Source: Paenibacillus sp. FSL A5-0031
GTDB taxonomy: Bacteria; Bacillota; Bacilli; Paenibacillales; Paenibacillaceae
DNA length: 64,000 nucleotides
Assembly: GCF_001956295.1 (NCBI RefSeq)
Contig: NZ_MRTD01000012.1
Coordinates: 225,575-289,574 of the forward strand
Direction of reading: 5' to 3'
Shown here: positions 60,632 through 64,000 of the stretch, in pieces
Layout of the letters: every line of letters begins with the position of its first letter
Numbering within the stretch: position 1 is the first letter of the stretch
Made by a program: the position numbers and the translations under genes
Notes under the pieces: generated by a model
What the model was told of the DNA's origin: nothing
What the model saw: the letters and a program-made list of their open reading frames with translations, nothing else
Database searches by the model: none

Positions 60632-61110
60632 AATGGGTGTTGACGGTCATATTACTTACACCCATCTTGATATTGTTTAGCGCTTGGAATCAAGATGAGT
60701 ATTTACAAACAAAGCTCAAAGCAGAGCTGAAGGAAGGTATGGATCTTGCTACACATGATGCCTCCCTGCAGATCATCCAAGAAGAGCTGGAGAAGGGATC
60801 GATCCGCTTTGATCCCCTAGAGGCAGAAAAGGTATTACGACGATCAATGCAGACAACATTTAAACTCAATGGCTTGCTTGAGCCTCTTCCAAATGGAATA
60901 TGGTTAGACCCCTTTGAGCTCGTTTGGTTTGATCGTATTGAATCAGGCACTTTCCCACAGGTATATCAGAGTGGTCCACCTTATTACTATTCGGATATTA
61001 TAAAAGGGCCATCGATTATCGCCATTGTGAAGGTCAAACATCCCCGTTATTTCGGGGTATCAGACGATTTTGAATATGTCGTGGGTAGTAGTCACGAATA
61101 CGTAAAATAA
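60628..61110 (+). CDS. TadE/TadF-like pseudopilin, 2
   Basis: A 160-aa protein: N-terminal TM helix (WVLTVILLTPILILFSAW), then a domain with DLATHDASLQIIQEELEKG and IAIVKVKHPRYFGV. Coupled to the previous gene by a 4-bp overlap. Likely the second minor pilin of the Tad system and the last gene of operon 2. Confidence 0.6.
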   Translation: MKWVLTVILLTPILILFSAWNQDEYLQTKLKAELKEGMDLATHDASLQIIQEELEKGSIRFDPLEAEKVLRRSMQTTFKLNGLLEPLPNGIWLDPFELVWFDRIESGTFPQVYQSGPPYYYSDIIKGPSIIAIVKVKHPRYFGVSDDFEYVVGSSHEYVK

Positions 61111-61168
61111 ATGATGCTATAGCAGAGCAGAACGGGTATAGTCTTATATCTAGTTTGATATGTGGCTT

Positions 61169-61195
61169 TAAGTTTTATGGGAAAAACGATATAAT
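61169..61195 (+). promoter_or_regulatory. Likely promoter of the Doc module
   Basis: TATAAT at 61190-61195 with a weak TTTAAG box 17 bp upstream. It lies about 100 bp before the antitoxin gene. The -35 match is partial. Confidence 0.45.
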
Positions 61196-61239
61196 AGTGT
61201 CAATAAATTAAACGACAGAACAAGTGGTTTGAATGTAAT

Positions 61240-61288
61240 CCCCTCACGTATGCTAAGAGTAACAATGGGTGAAGCTTACCATGAGGGG
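61240..61288 (+). promoter_or_regulatory. Inverted repeat covering the antitoxin ribosome site
   Basis: CCCCTCA (61240-61246) can pair with TGAGGGG (61282-61288), which contains the GAGGGGG ribosome site of the antitoxin. Pairing would block antitoxin translation. Confidence 0.4.
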
Positions 61289-61298
61289 GTGTAAGGAA

Positions 61299-61445
61299 TT
61301 GGAAGAGAGGGATGAGGAAATGGCAATTGATAAAAAAGAATCGACTCCAAAGGTTATACATGCTGCAGACGAGGCAATTATGAAGATGGCTCTAAAGGGA
61401 ACGGAAAAATACGATAAAACACTTTCAAAGCTGGCGAAAAATTAA
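61299..61445 (+). CDS. Putative Doc antitoxin (48 aa)
   Basis: TTG at 61299 is 8 nt after GAGGGGGTG; an internal ATG at 61320 is also possible. The product (AIDKKESTPKVIHAADEAIMKMA, YDKTLSKLAKN) is short and helical. Its stop overlaps the Doc start (TAATG), typical of toxin-antitoxin pairs. Not a recognised Phd protein. Confidence 0.6.
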   Translation: MEERDEEMAIDKKESTPKVIHAADEAIMKMALKGTEKYDKTLSKLAKN

Positions 61446-61831
61446 TGATCATTGGATTATCGGCCAAGCAAATTAACATGATTCACGATTTACAATTGCA
61501 TAAGTATGGTGGACTCTCCGGAGTCAAAGAACCAGGATATCTTGAGCTACTCGCTGAAAAGCCGTTTACGGAGTATTTTGGCGAAGAGCAGTATCCTGGT
61601 TTATTTTATAAGGCAGCTGTTTATTTTGAAGGTATAGCTGCAGCTCATGCTTTCAATGATGGAAATAAGCGGACTTCCGTTGTTGTGACGTATACCTTTT
61701 TGCAGCTCAATGGTTATGAGCTGGAGGCAGATTGGATGGAACTGTTTGAGACAGCTATATCAGTGGCACAGAAGAAGATGAGTCTAGGTAATCTGTCGCA
61801 ATGGTTGGAGAAAAATAGTAAACGGATATAG
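61445..61831 (+). CDS. Doc/Fic-family toxin
   Basis: A 128-aa Doc-type protein with the Fic motif HAFNDGNKRTSVV near residue 66 (HxFxDGNKR), complete in His, Asp, Asn, Lys and Arg. Doc kinases phosphorylate EF-Tu. N-terminal HDLQLHKYGGLSGVKEPGYLELL matches death-on-curing proteins. ATG overlaps the antitoxin stop. Confidence 0.88.
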   Translation: MIIGLSAKQINMIHDLQLHKYGGLSGVKEPGYLELLAEKPFTEYFGEEQYPGLFYKAAVYFEGIAAAHAFNDGNKRTSVVVTYTFLQLNGYELEADWMELFETAISVAQKKMSLGNLSQWLEKNSKRI

Positions 61832-61875
61832 ATTTGTTCCGAATATTGATTATTAATCAAAGGTGGATATTTGAA

Positions 61876-62133
61876 TTGACAGAAAAACAAGAGAATCGGG
61901 GCGGAGCCCGAATAGGTGCTGGACGGAAAAAAGGAATTAAGAAACGCAAACGGCAAATCTCATTGTTTTTGACTGATCAACAGTGGGAAGCACTAGAGAT
62001 GGAAGCCGCAGCAGAAAACAGCAAACTTGGAACCTTCATGAATAAGAGGGAAGAAGCTTATGCTAATGAACTTATCGATAAGTATAAACTTGGGCTAGAA
62101 AATCATAATGAATCAAATAAAAATAGCGAGTAG
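61876..62133 (+). CDS. GGARIGAGRKKG-type small basic protein
   Basis: An 85-aa protein beginning TEKQENRGGARIGAGRKKG, an N-terminal motif common in small ICE and phage proteins that bind nucleic acid, followed by QISLFLTDQQWEALEMEAA, which looks like a helix-rich DNA-binding segment. TTG at 61876 is 9 nt after AAAGGTGG; the frame extends to 61834 without support. Confidence 0.6.
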   Translation: MTEKQENRGGARIGAGRKKGIKKRKRQISLFLTDQQWEALEMEAAAENSKLGTFMNKREEAYANELIDKYKLGLENHNESNKNSE

Positions 62134-62159
62134 ACCAAATTGGTTTACTCGCTATTTTT
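62122..62159. terminator. Intrinsic terminator
   Basis: A 12-15-bp stem (AGCGAGTA with TACTCGCT, plus GACC/GGTT) with A-run before and T5 after. It includes the stop codon of the previous gene and separates it from the right-hand accessory genes. Confidence 0.85.
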
Positions 62160-62313
62160 GTATAGACAAATTGTTTACTTTTTGATTTATAGGTGCTAAT
62201 ATTCAAAATATATTCAATGAGGTCATTAAGAATTGGATTTTTTTGCTGCAGCAGCAGGCCAGTGATTCCATGAAAAACAAAATGAACTATTGTGACTGTA
62301 AGGAGTGAGAAAA

Positions 62314-62490
62314 ATGAAATTAGGTATCTCTATTGATGATGGAATGTACGGTGTAAAAGGTGGAAAATGTGTAGGCTGTGGAAAAGAGACTAGACATTTA
62401 TACAAACATACTAAGTTTCCAAAACATCAAGCAAGATGCAGTAGATGTATGGATGAGTTGAAAGATGAAAAAAAGCGAACATCATATTGA
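62314..62490 (+). CDS. Small zinc-ribbon protein (58 aa)
   Basis: ATG at 62314 is 7 nt after AAGGAGTG. The product has two Cys pairs (CVGCGKETRH, CSRCMDEL) forming a zinc ribbon. Function unknown; typical element accessory protein. Confidence 0.65.
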   Translation: MKLGISIDDGMYGVKGGKCVGCGKETRHLYKHTKFPKHQARCSRCMDELKDEKKRTSY

Positions 62491-62531
62491 ATAGGATTTT
62501 TAAAACATAATACAAAGGGAAGTGACGCAAC

Positions 62532-62729
62532 GTGAATCCCAATATAAAAAAGTGGCTAGATAAAAACGCAACAGGATATGAGGTGCAAACAACCAACGAA
62601 GGAAAAAGTATTGTGTTTGTGCCAAGTATCGTTGCTGATGAAGCGTTCAAGTATTTTAATAAATTCCACCCTTCCTTAAAAACGGAATGGCGCGGTAACT
62701 ATTCGTGGCTTGCGATTTTCATGAGCTAA
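62532..62729 (+). CDS. Hypothetical protein (65 aa)
   Basis: GTG at 62532 after GGGAAGTGA. Contains KKWLDKNATGYEVQTTNEGKS and FNKFHPSLKTEWRGNYSWL. An alpha/beta pattern; no family recognised. Confidence 0.5.
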   Translation: MNPNIKKWLDKNATGYEVQTTNEGKSIVFVPSIVADEAFKYFNKFHPSLKTEWRGNYSWLAIFMS

Positions 62730-62801
62730 CCCAATGGTCGATATCGCTATAAAGGCAAGAAAAAAAATGAATGAATTTGTCAATGGGGAGTGGAGAAAGA
62801 A

Positions 62802-63059
62802 ATGATCGAGTCTTTAAGCAAGGATCAAATCGAGGAGGCTAAGCACGCGCTTGGTTTAACTTACAAAAAGAAGCCGACTCGCAACTATTTTTATACAAGT
62901 GCAAACGATAAAAACTGGCGTGATTTAGTTGATAAAGGTTTGGCGACTACAGCATCCGGTTGGAGCGAGGAAAAGGCATATTTTAAGCTTACGTTTGAAG
63001 CAGCAAAGATGATTTACGGAAAGCCAATGTCATTGAAATACTTTAAAGAGATTTCATAA
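62802..63059 (+). CDS. Hypothetical protein (85 aa)
   Basis: ATG at 62802 after GGGGAGTGGAG. Contains SKDQIEEAKHALGLTYKKKP and DLVDKGLATTASGWSEEKAYFKLTFEAAKM, like small wHTH-type proteins of phages. No family recognised. Confidence 0.5.
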   Translation: MIESLSKDQIEEAKHALGLTYKKKPTRNYFYTSANDKNWRDLVDKGLATTASGWSEEKAYFKLTFEAAKMIYGKPMSLKYFKEIS

Positions 63060-63110
63060 AACGTCATGATCTTCGATGAATATCTTTGACCATAAGGAGT
63101 GAGGATCGTT

Positions 63111-63263
63111 ATGAATAAGTGGCATGTGCTTTTTAAGGATGAAAAAGGCAAGCGCGGTTGGTTAGTAACTAGCGATTTAGATATTTGGGGCAAGGTCGGA
63201 ACGATGAAAGTAATCGACAAAAAGCTTTGCGAGATTGTTGCGATTCATGAAGTAATTCTCTGA
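63111..63263 (+). CDS. Small hypothetical protein (50 aa)
   Basis: ATG at 63111 is preceded by AAGGAGTGAGG. Product MNKWHVLFKDEKGKRGWLV then ICEIVAIHEVIL-like end; beta-rich. One of a run of short accessory genes, each with its own ribosome site. Confidence 0.5.
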   Translation: MNKWHVLFKDEKGKRGWLVTSDLDIWGKVGTMKVIDKKLCEIVAIHEVIL

Positions 63264-63285
63264 ATAAGAAAGGTACGTAGTCAAT

Positions 63286-63432
63286 ATGTATCGCTCAGTA
63301 ATAACGAAAGGATGTGAACGTTTGGCATACACAGTTGAATGGAATCCGTTGCTGGAAAACCAAGATTTAAAGCGTACCCTAGCAAGGCTACATGTAACAT
63401 TTATGACTCTTGGTTTTATGTCTATTACTTAG
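63286..63432 (+). CDS. Possible small ORF
   Basis: 48 codons from an ATG at 63286, or 36 from a TTG at 63322 with GAAAGGATG. Contains AYTVEWNPLLENQDLKRTL. Weak evidence; may be non-coding. Confidence 0.3.
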   Translation: MYRSVITKGCERLAYTVEWNPLLENQDLKRTLARLHVTFMTLGFMSIT

Positions 63433-63550
63433 GTTTTGAAAGTCGTTGTTATTAGTGTTGATAGAGTGGAAGTTTATGCGAACAATGGACAGATTTTTTC
63501 TTACCGCGCAAGCGATAAATACAATGACCGGTTGGAAAGGAGGGCTGGGA

Positions 63551-63829
63551 ATGTCAAAGGAATGCTTGATGTGCGATGGAGAGAAGATTTACGAAAATGA
63601 GGAGTGCAATTTTTGCGAAGGTACGGGTTTTGACCTTGAACATACTGAAAACCCTGTCTGTCCTCATTGTGGCCACGAAGAAGAGGAACACGCTGAGCTA
63701 GGATTAAAAGATTGGTCCGATGGTTCAGAGTGTGTGGAACATTGCTCCAATTGTAACCAGAAGTTCGGACTAGTTTTATCAGTTTCATATACGTTCGGAA
63801 CATCCAAGAAATATGACGGACAGCTTTGA
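63551..63829 (+). CDS. Zinc-ribbon protein (92 aa)
   Basis: ATG at 63551 after GGAAAGGAGGG. The sequence has three Cys-rich groups (CLMCDGEKIY, CNFCEGTG and CPHCGHEEEEHAE) plus CSNCNQKF, two zinc-binding modules. Probable DNA- or RNA-binding accessory protein. Upstream frame to 63446 has no ribosome site. Confidence 0.65.
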   Translation: MSKECLMCDGEKIYENEECNFCEGTGFDLEHTENPVCPHCGHEEEEHAELGLKDWSDGSECVEHCSNCNQKFGLVLSVSYTFGTSKKYDGQL

Positions 63830-63853
63830 ATACGGAAGAACATGGAGGGCTGT

Positions 63854-64000
63854 ATGGAGAAACAAAGAGAGTTAGAGGACATTAAAAACAAGTTGGCTGA
63901 AATAAAACAATATGATGATTATTTTTGGCTGCGGTATTTGCAAGAGAATACGATTTTTGACACCGATAACATCAAGGCTCAAAAGGATTGGTTAATAGCC
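63854..64000 (+). CDS. Partial hypothetical protein, cut by window end
   Basis: ATG at 63854 follows GGAGGGC. 49 codons are visible (KQRELEDIKNKLAEIKQYDD, YFWLRYLQENTIF), coiled-coil-like. It continues past the window. Confidence 0.5.
   Translation, partial: MEKQRELEDIKNKLAEIKQYDDYFWLRYLQENTIFDTDNIKAQKDWLIA

Larger units (their letters stand above)
27003..64000. mobile_element. Integrative and conjugative element in cotJC (left 37 kb)
   Basis: The unit begins at the cotJC break with a large serine recombinase. It carries XRE regulators, ParM/ParR-like partition genes, T4SS genes (VirB3-, VirB4- and VirB6-like plus a wall hydrolase), an FtsK-type motor, a Tad pilus locus, toxin-antitoxin pairs and many short accessory genes. 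Base composition is more AT-rich at the left arm than in the host part. The right end, the second attachment site and any relaxase are not in the window. Confidence 0.85.

Noticed and set aside
1..64000. CRISPR arrays, rRNA, tRNA and IS transposases
   Set aside because: No regular spacer-repeat array, no tRNA cloverleaf or rRNA core sequence and no transposase motif was seen on reading.

Overview
The window looks like a chromosome segment of an endospore-forming, Gram-positive bacterium of the Paenibacillus type. The evidence is a cotJ spore-coat operon with a SigE-like promoter, a SleB-type cortex hydrolase, PdaB-like deacetylases, CgeB-type glycosyltransferases, AGGAGG-type ribosome sites and frequent GTG/TTG starts. 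Host chromosome occupies about 1-27,010. From about 27,010 to the right edge lies a single large integrated conjugative element whose far end is outside the window. No rRNA, tRNA or CRISPR array was seen.

Host part. 1-5,492 is a spore-envelope cluster: one SleB-like hydrolase, three NodB-fold deacetylases and three CgeB-like glycosyltransferase paralogues. 5,938-8,374 holds an ANK/MATE-like exporter and a beta-propeller glycosidase. 8,508-23,606 is an unusual multi-gene system. Two genes, one a hidden 51-aa membrane protein, are divergent from a seven-gene operon encoding a secreted VWA protein, a tubulin-like GTPase, an 808-aa coiled-coil protein, a six-TM VWA protein, a beta-rich protein, a zinc-ribbon TRAFAC GTPase and a membrane-anchored GAP1-like protein. 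It reads as a membrane-associated NTPase sensing, scaffolding or conflict system of unknown outcome. 23,827-27,037 holds a GH43 glycosidase, a DUF2277 protein, an arylamine N-acetyltransferase and cotJA-cotJB-cotJC.

Element. cotJC is cut after about 65 codons, exactly where a SprA-type large serine recombinase gene begins convergently. This resembles the sporulation-gene interruptions made by skin and SPbeta. The element's left arm has XRE repressors with repeated operators, a ParM/ParR-like partition pair, a Spo0E-like phosphatase, a TOPRIM-like protein and a putative replication protein. Among these genes sit three copies of a structured RNA with a hammerhead-like core. A frameshifted abortive-infection gene follows.

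Two transfer operons come next, each preceded by the same unusual promoter (tandem 11-bp repeats, then 18 nt, then a -10). The first (39,154-51,956) encodes a type IV secretion apparatus: a MinD-like protein, an EAL protein, VirB6-, VirB3- and VirB4-like proteins, a peptidoglycan hydrolase and an FtsK-type motor. The second (54,415-61,110) encodes a Tad-type pilus: a MerR-like regulator, CpaB, CpaE, CpaF, TadB, TadC, a small pilin-like protein and two TadE-like proteins. MazF-like and Doc toxin-antitoxin modules, a 13-bp iteron array beside an AAA+ ATPase, and small accessory genes fill the rest. No relaxase is visible. The cotJC insertion, the Spo0E-like gene and Spo0A-box-like sites together suggest an element tuned to host sporulation.
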